This document shows, piece after piece, positions 33,254-41,824 of a DNA stretch of 64,000 nt. The DNA comes from Hymenobacter rigui (lineage in GTDB: Bacteria; Bacteroidota; Bacteroidia; Cytophagales; Hymenobacteraceae), in the NCBI RefSeq assembly GCF_003944715.1, contig NZ_RWIT01000001.1, forward strand, positions 889,837 through 953,836, written 5' to 3'. The position numbers were made by a program, and so were the translations under genes. Position 1 is the first letter of the stretch; each line of letters begins with the position of its first letter. A model generated the notes under the pieces. It saw only the letters and a program-made list of their open reading frames with translations, was not told the origin of the DNA and ran no database searches.

Positions 33254-33403
33254 GCTGTGTCTGAAAAGTCATTTGCAACTCGCTGAACGTCATGCTGCGC
33301 TTGCCGAAGCATCTCTACCGCTTCACCAGACGGTTCATCCGAAGCGGTAGAGATGCTTCGGCAAGCGCAGCATGACTGTTTTGGAGTTTTCAGACACAGC
33401 CTA
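33251..33403. mobile_element. MITE-like element with 17-bp terminal inverted repeats and an inner 35-bp hairpin
   Basis: Ends at 33251-33267 and 33387-33403 are perfect 17-bp inverted repeats beginning taggctgtgtctgaaaa, a form seen at the tips of some IS elements. Inside, 33289-33323 and 33342-33376 are perfect 35-bp arms with an 18-base loop. The total is about 153 bp with no coding capacity. It supplies the stop codon of the curlin gene, so insertion may have shortened that protein. The TA at each tip fits a TA target duplication. Confidence 0.7.
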
Positions 33404-33430
33404 AAAGCATTTTCTCAATTACGCTTATTG

Positions 33431-33463
33431 AAAAGCCCGCTTCCTTTGAGGAGGCGGGCTTTT
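33431..33463 (+). terminator. Terminator downstream of the curlin gene
   Basis: Stem aaaagcccgc/gcgggctttt with a 13-base loop and a T-rich tail. It lies past the MITE-like element and is probably the original terminator of the curlin transcript. Confidence 0.75.
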
Positions 33464-33466
33464 TCT

Positions 33467-33771
33467 TTCTCAGCAGAAGCGTCTTCTCACCTGTGCAACT
33501 GCCTGGCCTGACCACAATCAGCAGCTCAGATCTACGGTCTTGCGCCGCCGTTCGAACCAGGTGGTACCATTCGGGAAACCGTTAAAAATGTATTGAGGCA
33601 ACGTTTGGACAGGCGGTTGGCGTCTGCTGTACAGAAAGCCACTGGGTGCCGCGTATGCCCAATCTGGTTGGTGCAGCTACCGGTACCGAAGCAGGCCGCC
33701 TAAGCACGCTGGTGAATAAACCGAAAGCAGCTTGTAAATCGTGTTTTTAACGCAGTATTCAATCTTTATTC
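33467..33771 (+). other. Non-coding gap before the DUF5694 gene
   Basis: About 300 bases of mixed composition in which I see no gene, RNA or repeat. The last 50 bases are AT-richer (ttgtaaatcgtgtttttaac) and probably hold the promoter of the next gene. Confidence 0.3.
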
Positions 33772-34623
33772 ATGAAATCGATCTGTCTTGCCATCCTTTT
33801 TGGATTCATTACTCACACCTGCTTCGCTCAAAAACCGGCCGAGGTGATGATTGTCGGCTGCGACCACCTCAACCAGATCTACAAACCCGATAAGCCCGCC
33901 ACCGATGTTCTGACGCCCCAGGGGCAACAAGAAATCGGCCGCTTCACCGCCGCCATTGCCCGGTTCCGTCCCGATATGCTGGTGGTGGAAATGCTGCCCG
34001 AGGAGCAGCCCCGCCTCGACAGCCTGTACGCTCTGTACCGGCAGGATAAGCTGGACCTAGCCACGCTGCCCGGCGGCCGTAGCGAGGTGTATCAGGTGGC
34101 TTTCCGGCTGGGCAAGCAGCTGCAGCTGCCCCGGATTTACTGCGCCAATGCCCCCGGCGGCACGTCGCAGGGCATTCTGCGCACCGGCCAGAACATTGCG
34201 CTATACCAGCAGGCCGGGGCGGAGCTGAGCAAAGTAGCCGGGGCCAAAAAGGCTGCGCTGGAAGACGGCAGCCTGGCTTTGTCCCGCTATCTGGCCGCCA
34301 TCAACCAGCCGGAGGTATACAACCTGGTGTACCGGCTGCGCTACGTAACACCGGCCCGCGTTACCAATAGCCGCTTCACCAACCCCGATGCAGCCGTGGA
34401 CACGGCCTTTGTAAACCCGCGCTACATTGGGGCGGAACTGATTTCGGTGTTCAAGAACCGAGATTATAAAATCTACTCCAACATCGTCACGCAGGCGCTG
34501 CAGATCCGGCCGCAGCGGGTGCTGGCCCTGTTTGGGGCGGCCCACATTGGCTCGTTGCAAAGCATCTTCGCCAGTGACCCGGAGTTCCGGGTGGTGGAGT
34601 CGCGGAAGTACTTGAAAAAGTAA
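33772..34623 (+). CDS. DUF5694-family secreted protein (TraB/GumN-like)
   Basis: 283 residues. Signal peptide MKSICLAILFGFITHTCFAQ. The mature protein opens with EVMIVGCDHLNQIYKP and has DMLVVEMLPEEQ and, near the end, VLALFGAAHIGSLQSIF. A conserved H near the N-terminus, a Glu pair and a C-terminal GAAHIGSL are the pattern of the TraB/GumN/EreA-like superfamily, within which I place it as DUF5694. Enzymatic activity is possible but undefined. Periplasmic or lipid-facing location inferred from the signal peptide. Confidence 0.75.
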   Translation: MKSICLAILFGFITHTCFAQKPAEVMIVGCDHLNQIYKPDKPATDVLTPQGQQEIGRFTAAIARFRPDMLVVEMLPEEQPRLDSLYALYRQDKLDLATLPGGRSEVYQVAFRLGKQLQLPRIYCANAPGGTSQGILRTGQNIALYQQAGAELSKVAGAKKAALEDGSLALSRYLAAINQPEVYNLVYRLRYVTPARVTNSRFTNPDAAVDTAFVNPRYIGAELISVFKNRDYKIYSNIVTQALQIRPQRVLALFGAAHIGSLQSIFASDPEFRVVESRKYLKK

Positions 34624-34729
34624 GGAGCACGGTCGGGAAGTAGATTGTGGGAGGAAATACTGATGCATGAGGTTGATGGTCAGAAAAGCAAAAGTTGCCG
34701 TATAGCCTTCCGGACTTAACCCCTGGATT

Positions 34730-36457
34730 ATGGCAAAGAAAACCGTAGCGGAAATACTGGTAGATACCCTGGTGGCGGCCGGCGTGCGGCGCGTGTACGG
34801 CGTGGTGGGCGATTCGCTCAACGGCCTCACCGATGAAATCCGGAAGCGCGACAACATTGATTGGGTGCACGTGCGCAACGAGGAAGCCGGCGCGTTTGCC
34901 GCCGGGGCCGAGGCCCACCTCACCGGCTCCTTGGCCGTGTGTGCCGGCAGCTGCGGCCCCGGCAACACCCACCTCATCAACGGCCTCTACGACTGCCACC
35001 GCAGCCGCGTGCCGGTGCTGGCCATTGCGGCTCAGATTCCGAGCATCGAAATAGGTACCGGCTACTTCCAGGAAACTCACCCCGAAAACACCTTCAAAGA
35101 GTGTAGCGCCTACTGCGAGCTGCTGGGCAACCCCGGCCAGGCCGTGCGCATGGTGGAATCGGCGGTGCAAACGGCCCTTACGCAGCGTGGCGTGGCAGTG
35201 CTGGTGATTCCCGGCGACATTCAGTACGAGGAAGCCGATGCCCCCGAACCCCGGGTGCCGGCTCTGCGCAGCAAGGCTACGCTAGTGCCGGCTATGGACG
35301 ATTTGCGCGCCGCCGCCGATGTGCTTAACACCGCTAATAAGGTGACTATTCTGGCCGGGGCCGGCTGCGCCAAGGCCCACGCTGAACTGCTGCAGGTGGC
35401 CGAAGCTCTGGGCGCCCCCATCGTGCACGCCCTGCGCGGCAAGGAATCCGTGGAGGGCAACAACCCCTACGATGTGGGCATGAGCGGGCTGCTGGGCTTC
35501 ACCTCCGGCTATGCAGCCATCATGGACGCCGATGCCCTGCTGATGTTGGGTACTGATTTTCCCTACACCCAGTTTCTGCCCCAGGAAACCCGCACGGTGC
35601 AGGTGGACCTGCGCGGGGAGCACATCGGCCGCCGCACCCGGGTGGAAGTGGGTTTGGTGGGTGATGTAGCGGCTACTCTGCAGGCCCTGCTACCCATTCT
35701 CAACCACAAGCAGGACCGCCACCACCTCCAGAAATCCCTGGATCATTACCAGGAAGCCCGCCAGAGTCTGGATGAGCTGGCTACCGGGGAGGCCGGCGAC
35801 ACCAGCATGCACCCGCAGTACGTGGCCCGCCTCCTGAACGAGCAGGCCGCCGAGGATGCCATCTTCACCTGCGACGTGGGTACGCCCACTATCTGGGCCG
35901 CCCGCTACCTGCGCATGAACGGCCGGCGGCGCCTGATTGGCTCTTTTAACCACGGCAGTATGGCCAACGCCATGCCCCAGGCTTTCGGGGCGCAAATGGC
36001 CAGTCCCGGCCGGCAGGTAATTGCCCTGGCCGGTGATGGGGGCTTTGCCATGCTGATGGGGGAGCTGCTGACGCTGAAGCAGCTGAAAACGCCCGTCAAA
36101 GTCGTCATCTTCAACAACGCCAGCCTGGCCTTTGTGGAGCTGGAAATGAAGGCGGCGGGTATTCTGGAGTACGGTACCGAGCTGGATAACCCCAATTTCG
36201 CGGCCCTGGCTGAGGCGGCCGGTGTGCGGGGGATCCGCGTATCGGACCCCGCTGATTTGCCCGGAGCCATTGCCGAAATGCTGGCGCACCCTGGTCCGGT
36301 GGTGCTGGATGCCGTGGTAAAGCGCACCGAGCTATCAATGCCGCCCACCATCCAGGCTGCGCAGGTAAAAGGCTTCAGCCTCTACGCCTTGAAAGCCATT
36401 ATGAGCGGGCGAGGGGATGAAGTGCTGGAACTGGCCAAAACCAATCTGCTGCGGTAA
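34730..36457 (+). CDS. poxB: Thiamine-diphosphate-dependent pyruvate oxidase (PoxB-like)
   Basis: 575 residues, close to E. coli PoxB throughout. It should decarboxylate pyruvate to acetate and CO2, passing electrons through FAD to quinone at the membrane. Motifs: RNEEAGAFAAGAEAHLTG (catalytic Glu), CAGSCGPGNTHLINGLYDCH, ETHPENTFKECS, and the TPP site GDGGFAMLMGELL...FNN. The last residues FSLYALKAIMSGRGDEVLEL match the lipid-binding C-terminal helix of PoxB, though activation by lipids is inferred. Start at 34730 is ATG. Confidence 0.9.
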   Translation: MAKKTVAEILVDTLVAAGVRRVYGVVGDSLNGLTDEIRKRDNIDWVHVRNEEAGAFAAGAEAHLTGSLAVCAGSCGPGNTHLINGLYDCHRSRVPVLAIAAQIPSIEIGTGYFQETHPENTFKECSAYCELLGNPGQAVRMVESAVQTALTQRGVAVLVIPGDIQYEEADAPEPRVPALRSKATLVPAMDDLRAAADVLNTANKVTILAGAGCAKAHAELLQVAEALGAPIVHALRGKESVEGNNPYDVGMSGLLGFTSGYAAIMDADALLMLGTDFPYTQFLPQETRTVQVDLRGEHIGRRTRVEVGLVGDVAATLQALLPILNHKQDRHHLQKSLDHYQEARQSLDELATGEAGDTSMHPQYVARLLNEQAAEDAIFTCDVGTPTIWAARYLRMNGRRRLIGSFNHGSMANAMPQAFGAQMASPGRQVIALAGDGGFAMLMGELLTLKQLKTPVKVVIFNNASLAFVELEMKAAGILEYGTELDNPNFAALAEAAGVRGIRVSDPADLPGAIAEMLAHPGPVVLDAVVKRTELSMPPTIQAAQVKGFSLYALKAIMSGRGDEVLELAKTNLLR

Positions 36458-36466
36458 CGAGATGCA

Positions 36467-36508
36467 ATAGAACGTCATTCCGAGCGCAGCCGAGGAATGA
36501 CGTTCTAT
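36467..36508. repeat. Palindromic repeat, GTCATTCCGAGCG core
   Basis: 15-bp perfect arms (atagaacgtcattcc) around a 12-base loop gagcgcagccga, 10 bases after the poxB stop. The core matches the elements at 60437 and, more loosely, 52651, 58881 and 33289. It could also terminate poxB. Confidence 0.65.
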
Positions 36509-36650
36509 GTACTTCTTAAAAATCTCTGTGAGCGAACAAAAAGGTCTTTATCGGCTGTTATTTCCCGATACGCCTGCGGGCTGAAACGCGCGGGTTGTGT
36601 TTATTTGCTACTTCTGCCTTGCGCGGCTGCGGCCGTCACTTTGCCGTTCC

Positions 36651-37526
36651 ATGACCAACAAAGAAATAAAAGCCCTCATCTCCCTGCTCGACGACCCCGA
36701 AGTTGCCCCGCAGATTCAGGAGAAAATCCAGACGCTGGGCGAAACTATTATTCCGTTTCTGGAGGAAAGCTGGGAGGAAACCCTGGATCCTCAGCAGCAG
36801 CAGCGCCTCGAAGATCTGATCCACCATTTGCAGTTTGAGGGCCTGCAGCAGCGCCTGCGCGTGTGGCGCGACTCCGGCGGCGAAAACCTGCTGGAAGGCA
36901 TGTGGCTGCTGAACAGCTACCAGTACCCCGATGCTGATTTTCAGGTGCTGAACCGGGCCATTGAGCAGCTACGCTTTGAGGTGTGGACGCTACTGCAACC
37001 CGAAATGCACCCCGCCGACCAGGTACAGGCCCTTAACCACGTGCTGTTTCGGGCCCATAAGTTTGCTGCCAACACCCAGAATTTTCATTCCCCGGCCAAC
37101 TCCATGCTGCACCGGGTATTGGAAACCCGTCGGGGTAACCCGCTTACACTCTGCGTAATTTACCTGCTGGTAGCCCAGCGCCTCAAACTGCCGGTGTTTG
37201 GCGTGAACCTACCCAACCTGTTTGTACTCACGTACCGGCAGGAGCCGCCGCTGGAGTCGTTCTATATCAACTGCTACAACCGAGGCCTGGTGCTTTCCCG
37301 CACTGATATTGAGCACTACATCGCGCAGCTCAATCTTACGCCTAACGAAATATTCTTCGAGCCCTGCTCACACCTGGATATTGTGCGCCGCGCCCTGCGT
37401 AACCTGCAGCTCAGCTTCGAGAAATTGCAGGAGCCCGCCAAAGCCGCGGAAGTAGGCCAGCTACTGGCCATCCTGACGGTGGAAATGGTAGCCGACAATT
37501 CAGACGCTTCGCCGGACGAGGAGTAG
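36651..37526 (+). CDS. SirB1/transglutaminase-like-fold protein
   Basis: 291 residues from MTNKEIKAL. The N-terminal 100 residues are helical with HEAT-like character (LISLLDDPEVAPQIQEKI). The C-terminal part carries the Transglut_core2 (SirB1) region: VLETRRGNPLTLCVIYLLVA, RLKLPVFGVNLPNLFVL and IFFEPCSHLDIVRRAL. The Cys at about 168 would fit the nucleophile position of transglutaminases, but activity of this family is not established. A TACTTCTG box (one mismatch to TAnnTTTG) lies 35-45 bases upstream. Confidence 0.75.
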   Translation: MTNKEIKALISLLDDPEVAPQIQEKIQTLGETIIPFLEESWEETLDPQQQQRLEDLIHHLQFEGLQQRLRVWRDSGGENLLEGMWLLNSYQYPDADFQVLNRAIEQLRFEVWTLLQPEMHPADQVQALNHVLFRAHKFAANTQNFHSPANSMLHRVLETRRGNPLTLCVIYLLVAQRLKLPVFGVNLPNLFVLTYRQEPPLESFYINCYNRGLVLSRTDIEHYIAQLNLTPNEIFFEPCSHLDIVRRALRNLQLSFEKLQEPAKAAEVGQLLAILTVEMVADNSDASPDEE

Positions 37527-37529
37527 GTT

Positions 37530-37606
37530 CCGTTGCCCGTTGTGAGTTGCCAGTTGCCCGTATCGTTCTTGTATACGGGCAACCGGCAACTCACAACGGG
37601 CAACGG
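37530..37606. terminator. 34-bp inverted repeat between convergent genes
   Basis: Arms 37530-37563 and 37573-37606 pair with one mismatch; loop of nine bases. The arm itself holds repeated gttgcccgt/gagttgcca words. It separates 36651 (plus) from 37610 (minus), so it can serve both transcripts. Confidence 0.7.
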
Positions 37607-37609
37607 ACT

Positions 37610-38218
37610 TTAAAACTTCTTAATCAGGCAGCCGGCAGCGCGCTTATCGGCTACGGCTGCCGGACGGCCGGCCAGCAGGTTGTTGAGCACCTGCTCCACG
37701 TATTTTTCCTTCACATAAGCCTCCACCTGCGGATTATCGTCAATAGCCCCTTTGTAGCGCACGGCAAATCCGTCGCCCACGGGCTGCAGCACTACGGCCT
37801 CCGGGGTTTTGCTGGCTCCCAGCAGGTTGCTCACTTTCTGGCCTTCATCGGTAAGAAGAGGCAAATCGGCACCGGTGGATTTCACCTTCAGCTTTTCCGC
37901 GTCGCCGGCGTCGGCACTGGCCTCCAGGTTGATGGGCGCATTCACGAACAGGAACTGCACCCCTTTGGCCCCATACTCCGCGCTGAGGGCGCTGAGTCGG
38001 CTCTGATACAGCTTGGAAAAAGCGCAGCTGGGGTTCAGAAATACCACTACTACGGCTTTGCTATCGGCGTAGCTTTTCAGTGCTACTTCGGCATTAGAGG
38101 CATTCTTCAGGCTGAAATCGGCCACGGAGCGGGTGCCCTGGGCGCGGGCTGCGCTTACGGCCACCGTGCAAAACAGCAGGGCCGCGGCAGCAACAATAGA
38201 AAGTCGGCGTAGAGACAT
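37610..38218 (-). CDS. Secreted redoxin / AhpC-TSA-like protein
   Basis: 202 residues. Signal peptide MSLRRLSIVAAAALLFCTVA ends near ARA. The thioredoxin fold follows: VADFSLKNASNAEV, VVVVFLNPSCAFSKLYQSRL, VQFLFVNAPIN, KTPEAVVLQP. The active site is SCAFS, with a single Cys rather than CxxC, as in peroxiredoxins. Another Cys lies six residues from the C-terminus (AAGCLIKKF) and could be the resolving residue. A periplasmic peroxide or thiol role is inferred. Related Bacteroidota proteins have NPSCPYSK here. Confidence 0.75.
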   Translation of the reverse strand: MSLRRLSIVAAAALLFCTVAVSAARAQGTRSVADFSLKNASNAEVALKSYADSKAVVVVFLNPSCAFSKLYQSRLSALSAEYGAKGVQFLFVNAPINLEASADAGDAEKLKVKSTGADLPLLTDEGQKVSNLLGASKTPEAVVLQPVGDGFAVRYKGAIDDNPQVEAYVKEKYVEQVLNNLLAGRPAAVADKRAAGCLIKKF

Positions 38219-38303
38219 GAGGAGCGGGAAACTGGTGAGGCGAGGGAAGGGTGCGTATAGCTACGCAAAAAAGGCAGAAAGAAAGGACCGTAGCCTGTCT
38301 GCG

Positions 38304-38963
38304 CTACTCATTCCTGATTTCACCAATGGTGTACGTAAGAATGTAGTCGGGTTGGGGGTGCAGATACTGAATCTGGTGTTGGCTGCGGGAGTTTTCGAGC
38401 AGCAGGTGCCCCGTCAGCACACCTGCCTCCCGCAGCTCAAACGGGCTGAGCAACAATTGCTCTTTAAACACCAGGCCCCGGCGGCTATGCAGCTTATACA
38501 GCGTCTCCTTGGCACTCCAATACAGACAATACTTCGTTGCGTCGCTGCCAGCGTCGGCTAACTCAGATTCCGCTAGAACCCGGGGAGCCAACTTTTTAGC
38601 TTTGGGACGGATCAGTTCAATATCTATGCCAACCGCCTCTTGGGTGGAAAGTACCGCCGCTACCCACTCGCCGGAGTGCGAGAGGGAAACGCCGTAAGTG
38701 GGCAGCTCCTGGAAGTAGGGTCGGCCGTTTTTGTCGTTGTGCAGGGTGGCGGGGGTGTCGTTCAGCTCCCGCAGCAGGTGGTGGGCCAGCACCCGGCCGG
38801 CCAGCCATTGCCGGGCCCGCAGCTCGTCGCGGCCCTGGGGGAAGCGGGCCAGGTAGTGCGGCTGGGCAGGCAGCAGGTCCCAAAGCATTTCAGCTGGTTC
38901 CGTCAGGTGCCACAGGCCCAGGGCGGCCGTTTGGGAAATAGGGGAGAGGGCGTGAAGCGGCAA
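38304..38963 (-). CDS. 4-prime-phosphopantetheinyl transferase family protein
   Basis: Attaches phosphopantetheine from CoA to carrier proteins. The hallmark residues are VGIDIELIRPKAKKLAPRVL (Mg-binding Asp and Glu) and YWSAKETLYKLHSRRGL. YGVSLSHSGEWVAAVLS matches the SxSHS region of the Sfp/HetI branch. No ATG fits a plausible start; TTG at 38963 (MPLHALSPI) gives 219 residues and lies about 30 bases after TACCTTCA. A frame to 39083 would run into the divergent promoter. The carrier substrate is unknown. Confidence 0.82.
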   Translation of the reverse strand: MPLHALSPISQTAALGLWHLTEPAEMLWDLLPAQPHYLARFPQGRDELRARQWLAGRVLAHHLLRELNDTPATLHNDKNGRPYFQELPTYGVSLSHSGEWVAAVLSTQEAVGIDIELIRPKAKKLAPRVLAESELADAGSDATKYCLYWSAKETLYKLHSRRGLVFKEQLLLSPFELREAGVLTGHLLLENSRSQHQIQYLHPQPDYILTYTIGEIRNE

Positions 38964-39100
38964 GTGGTGAAAGAGGAAGGTATGCGAAGGTGAAGGTACG
39001 AGGGAAAATAAGGGCCTGATATCTGTGTAGCGGGCAGAGTAGCTGCCGGGCGGTATCTTCGCCCTGCGGTTTCGCAACTTCACCTTTCACAACCTCACCC

Positions 39101-40030
39101 TTGTCTTCCCGTCCGCAGGTTCACAAAGCAGCTTCTCTTACCGGCCACCGCGACTGTGTGTATGCCCTCTCGGGCGTAGCCGGTGAGCAAACCGTATTTT
39201 CATCGGGGGCGGATGGGCTGGTGGTAGCCTGGCAGGCCGATGCGCCCGAACAGGATGGCGACTTGCTGGCCCGCGTGGAAAACTCAGTGTATGCGCTGCT
39301 GCACCTGCCGGAGCGTAATCTGCTGGTGCTGGGGCATAATTTTCAGGGCGTACAGGTGCTGGAGTTAGGTGCCAAAACGCTGCTGCATGCTACGGCGCTT
39401 CCTCCGGTAGCCATTTTCGACCTGGCGTATTCCGCGGTGCACAACCGGCTGTACGTGGCCCTGGGCGACGGCACGTTGGCCGTACTGCGGGGCACTGATT
39501 TCGGGGTGGAAAAACTGCTGCGCCTCGCCGATAAAAGCCTGCGCTGCCTGGCCCTGCATGAGCAGCGCGGCGAGCTGGCCGTGGGCGGCTCCGACCACAA
39601 GGTGCGCATCTTGGACGCGGCGTCGCTGGAAGTGAAGCAGGTCGTGGAAGGAGCCACCAACTCGGTATTCACCTGCGCGTACTCCCCCGATGGGCGCTAC
39701 CTGCTCACAGCCGGCCGCGACGCGCATTTGCGCATCTGGGACGTGGCCGCCGGCTACCGGGAACACCGCAGCATTGTGGCCCACATGTTCACCATCAACC
39801 ACCTGGCCTTTTCGCCCGATGCCCGCCTGCTGGCCACCTGCAGTATGGACAAAAGCATCAAGCTCTGGGACGCCGAAACCTGGCAGCTGCTGCGCGTGGT
39901 GGACAAAGCCCGGCACGCCGGCCACGGCACCTCCGTAAACAAGTTATTTTGGCCGGGCAGCGGGAAACGGCTAGTTTCGTGTAGCGACGACCGGAGCCTG
40001 GCAGTGTGGGAAATCCAGAGTAGTGAGTAG
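39101..40030 (+). CDS. WD40-repeat beta-propeller protein
   Basis: 309 residues. Repeats end in the typical WD-like pairs: VVAWQA, VRILDA, LRIWDV, IKLWDA and LAVWEI, with GH pairs such as LTGHRD near the start of blades. About seven blades are visible, so this is one propeller with no extra domain, probably a protein-binding scaffold. The start is TTG at 39101, 40 bases after TATCTTCG (39054-39061), a -7 box with one mismatch. It is divergent from the phosphopantetheinyl transferase gene. Confidence 0.85.
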   Translation: MSSRPQVHKAASLTGHRDCVYALSGVAGEQTVFSSGADGLVVAWQADAPEQDGDLLARVENSVYALLHLPERNLLVLGHNFQGVQVLELGAKTLLHATALPPVAIFDLAYSAVHNRLYVALGDGTLAVLRGTDFGVEKLLRLADKSLRCLALHEQRGELAVGGSDHKVRILDAASLEVKQVVEGATNSVFTCAYSPDGRYLLTAGRDAHLRIWDVAAGYREHRSIVAHMFTINHLAFSPDARLLATCSMDKSIKLWDAETWQLLRVVDKARHAGHGTSVNKLFWPGSGKRLVSCSDDRSLAVWEIQSSE

Positions 40031-40170
40031 TCAGGAGTTAGGAGCTGGTAAAGGGCAGCCCATACGGCCCCATGCTTTTTCTCAGCTGCTACACTCAATG
40101 TCTTTCTCTCGTACTTGGAGCCTCTTCGTGCCGCCGCCCCTCTCTTCTGGCTTCTAGCTCCCAAGTACCT

Positions 40171-41139
40171 ATGAAAATTACCGCCCTCGATATTCGGCAG
40201 AAAACCTTTGAAAAAGCCTTCCGGGGGTTGGATAAGGATGAAGTACAGGCCTTTTTGCTTACTCTCTCGCAGCAGTGGGAGCGGATGGGCGACGAAAACC
40301 GGGAGCTGCGCCTCAAGCTCGACCACGCCACCCAGGAGGTAAGCAAGATGCGCGAGGTGGAAACCAGCCTCTACCGCACCCTCAAAACCGCCGAGGACAC
40401 CGGCAACAGCATTACCGAGCAAGCCCAGCGCGACGCTCAGCTCCGCATCCGCGAAGCCCAGCTCCAGGCCGAGCAGCTTCTCAACGATGCCCGCCAGAAG
40501 GCCCGCTCAGTGGTGGATGAGGCCTACCAGCAGGCCGAGCGCACCGTGGCCGACATGCAGAAGGAAGTAAACGGCCTGGGCCAGGAGTGCCAGCGGCTGG
40601 AAAACCTGCTCGACGGCCTCACCCGCGACCTGCACAATCTGGCCTCTGAAGCGCTGGATAAGGTGGAAAAAGCCCGCAACCGGCCCAAAGCCAGCACGGC
40701 GGCCATCCTTTCGCGGGCGGCCAGCGTAAAAGTGAACCGGCCGCAGTCTGCGGACCCATCACCTAAACCTGACCCTGCCATGTACGTTTCCACTTCTGCT
40801 ACTTCTTCGGCCGCAGCCGTTGCCGGCGGCACTGCTGCTTTCCACGGAGGCTCGTCGGCTGAGGCCTCAGAGCGCCGCCCCATTGGCTACAACCCCAAGC
40901 CCGGCCAGCAACCCGATCCTAATCATCCTGAGCGGCCCGAGCCCGAAATTGAGCGCCCCGGCGCGCCGATTCCCGGTGCCCCCAACCCCGATGTGCAACC
41001 CGGCCAGCCCAGCCAACCGGGGCAGCCTGACCGCCCGGAAATTCCGCAGCCCGTGCCCCCTTCACATCCCGGCCACTCGGACCAGCCCAGCATGCAGACG
41101 GCCAATTTGGGCGAGAAGTCGTTTTTTGACGAAATCTAG
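40171..41139 (+). CDS. DivIVA-domain coiled-coil protein
   Basis: 322 residues. The N-terminus MKITALDIRQKTFEKAFRGL plus DKDEVQAFLLTLSQQWERM is the membrane-curvature-binding DivIVA domain. A long coiled coil (about residues 35-165) is rich in Ala, Glu and Gln. From about 200 onward the sequence is Pro/Gly/Ser-rich and disordered, with PGQPSQPGQPDRPE-like repeats. DivIVA proteins recruit partners to cell poles or septa; here the role is inferred from the domain. ATG at 40171 is preferred to a frame from 40072 that covers a low-complexity leader. Confidence 0.85.
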   Translation: MKITALDIRQKTFEKAFRGLDKDEVQAFLLTLSQQWERMGDENRELRLKLDHATQEVSKMREVETSLYRTLKTAEDTGNSITEQAQRDAQLRIREAQLQAEQLLNDARQKARSVVDEAYQQAERTVADMQKEVNGLGQECQRLENLLDGLTRDLHNLASEALDKVEKARNRPKASTAAILSRAASVKVNRPQSADPSPKPDPAMYVSTSATSSAAAVAGGTAAFHGGSSAEASERRPIGYNPKPGQQPDPNHPERPEPEIERPGAPIPGAPNPDVQPGQPSQPGQPDRPEIPQPVPPSHPGHSDQPSMQTANLGEKSFFDEI

Positions 41140-41141
41140 AA

Positions 41142-41178
41142 CACGGATTTTGCGGATTGAGCAGATTTCACGGATTTT
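41142..41178. repeat. Short direct repeats cacggatttt
   Basis: Two copies of cacggatttt (41142-41151, 41169-41178) with a degenerate gcggattgag/cagattt between. It is a typical low-complexity intergenic repeat directly after the DivIVA gene. Confidence 0.4.
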
Positions 41179-41258
41179 GTGAATGACTATTGTGCGAGGC
41201 CTGCCTGTTGGGGCGGGCTTCGTTTTTTTTGTGACCGCGCCACTGGCCCGTCAAGCTC

Positions 41259-41287
41259 ACTATTTCACCAACTCACCATTTCACCAT
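41259..41287 (+). repeat. Period-8 TTCACCAT tandem leader before folB
   Basis: Octamers ctcactat, ttcaccaa, ctcaccat, ttcaccat run up to the ATG at 41288. The same octamer type occurs before the carboxylase gene at 29370-29400, before the WD40 gene at 39070-39099 (looser) and near 52825-52855. Confidence 0.5.
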
Positions 41288-41644
41288 ATGGGCCAGATTG
41301 CACTGGAAGGCATGGAGTTTTTCGCCTTCCACGGATACTACGACGAGGAGCAGAAAATCGGGAACAAGTACGGCGTTGATTTATACATCGACACGGACTT
41401 GCACGCCGCCGGGCAATCGGATCAGCTGCGCGAAACGGTGAACTACGAGGTGCTGTACCGGGTAGTGGCTGAAGAAATGCAGGCCCCGGCCCGCCTGCTG
41501 GAACATTTGGGCCACCGAGTGCTGGATCGGGTGCTGGAGGAGTTTCCCTACGTTAACGGGGTGCGGGTGAGCGTATCAAAGTTCAACCCACCGCTGGGCG
41601 GCATCTGTCACCGGGCCCGTGTTACGCTGGAGCGGCGGCGGTAG
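41288..41644 (+). CDS. folB: Dihydroneopterin aldolase FolB
   Basis: Splits dihydroneopterin to 6-hydroxymethyl-dihydropterin and glycolaldehyde in folate synthesis. 118 residues, the usual length. Family motifs: LEGMEFFAFHGYYDEEQKIG with the substrate-binding pocket, VNYEVLYRVVAEEM, ARLLEHLGHRVLDRVL and the catalytic Lys in VSVSKFNPPLGG. ATG 41288 follows the octamer repeat. It acts downstream of FolE (12435), which lies in a different unit. Confidence 0.93.
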   Translation: MGQIALEGMEFFAFHGYYDEEQKIGNKYGVDLYIDTDLHAAGQSDQLRETVNYEVLYRVVAEEMQAPARLLEHLGHRVLDRVLEEFPYVNGVRVSVSKFNPPLGGICHRARVTLERRR

Positions 41645-41664
41645 GAGAGTAGTTCATAGAACGT

Positions 41665-41729
41665 AAAAGCCTGTTAGGGGATAAGGATTCGGCACAATGT
41701 CGAATCCTTATCCCCTAACAGGCTTTTTG
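41665..41729 (+). terminator. 27-bp hairpin terminator after folB
   Basis: Perfect arms 41665-41691 and 41701-41727 (aaaagcctgttaggggataa...), loop of nine bases, then Ts. It closes the folB transcript ahead of the BlaI regulatory region. Confidence 0.85.
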
Positions 41730-41766
41730 TTGTAATTTCATTAATATACAAGTGGTTGAAATATTA

Positions 41767-41782
41767 TACGAAAAAAATCGTA
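41767..41782. promoter_or_regulatory. BlaI-type operator dyad 1, TACGA-N6-TCGTA
   Basis: TACGA-aaaaaa-TCGTA, a perfect 5-bp dyad. It is the first of three in the region upstream of the BlaI-type regulator. Known BlaI/MecI operators are 16-base dyads with TAC/GTA ends, the same length and ends as here. Confidence 0.7.
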
Positions 41783-41797
41783 GGTAAAACTTGCATC

Positions 41798-41813
41798 TAC
41801 GATATGCTTCGTA
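41798..41813. promoter_or_regulatory. BlaI-type operator dyad 2, TACGA-N6-TCGTA
   Basis: TACGA-tatgct-TCGTA, starting 31 bases after dyad 1, which puts it on about the same face of the helix (three turns). Confidence 0.7.
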
Positions 41814-41824
41814 TATGTTTGATG

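Noticed and set aside
33540..33570. gttcgaacc word resembling a tRNA T-arm
   Set aside because: No acceptor, D or anticodon stem can be built around it. I found no tRNA or rRNA gene in the window.
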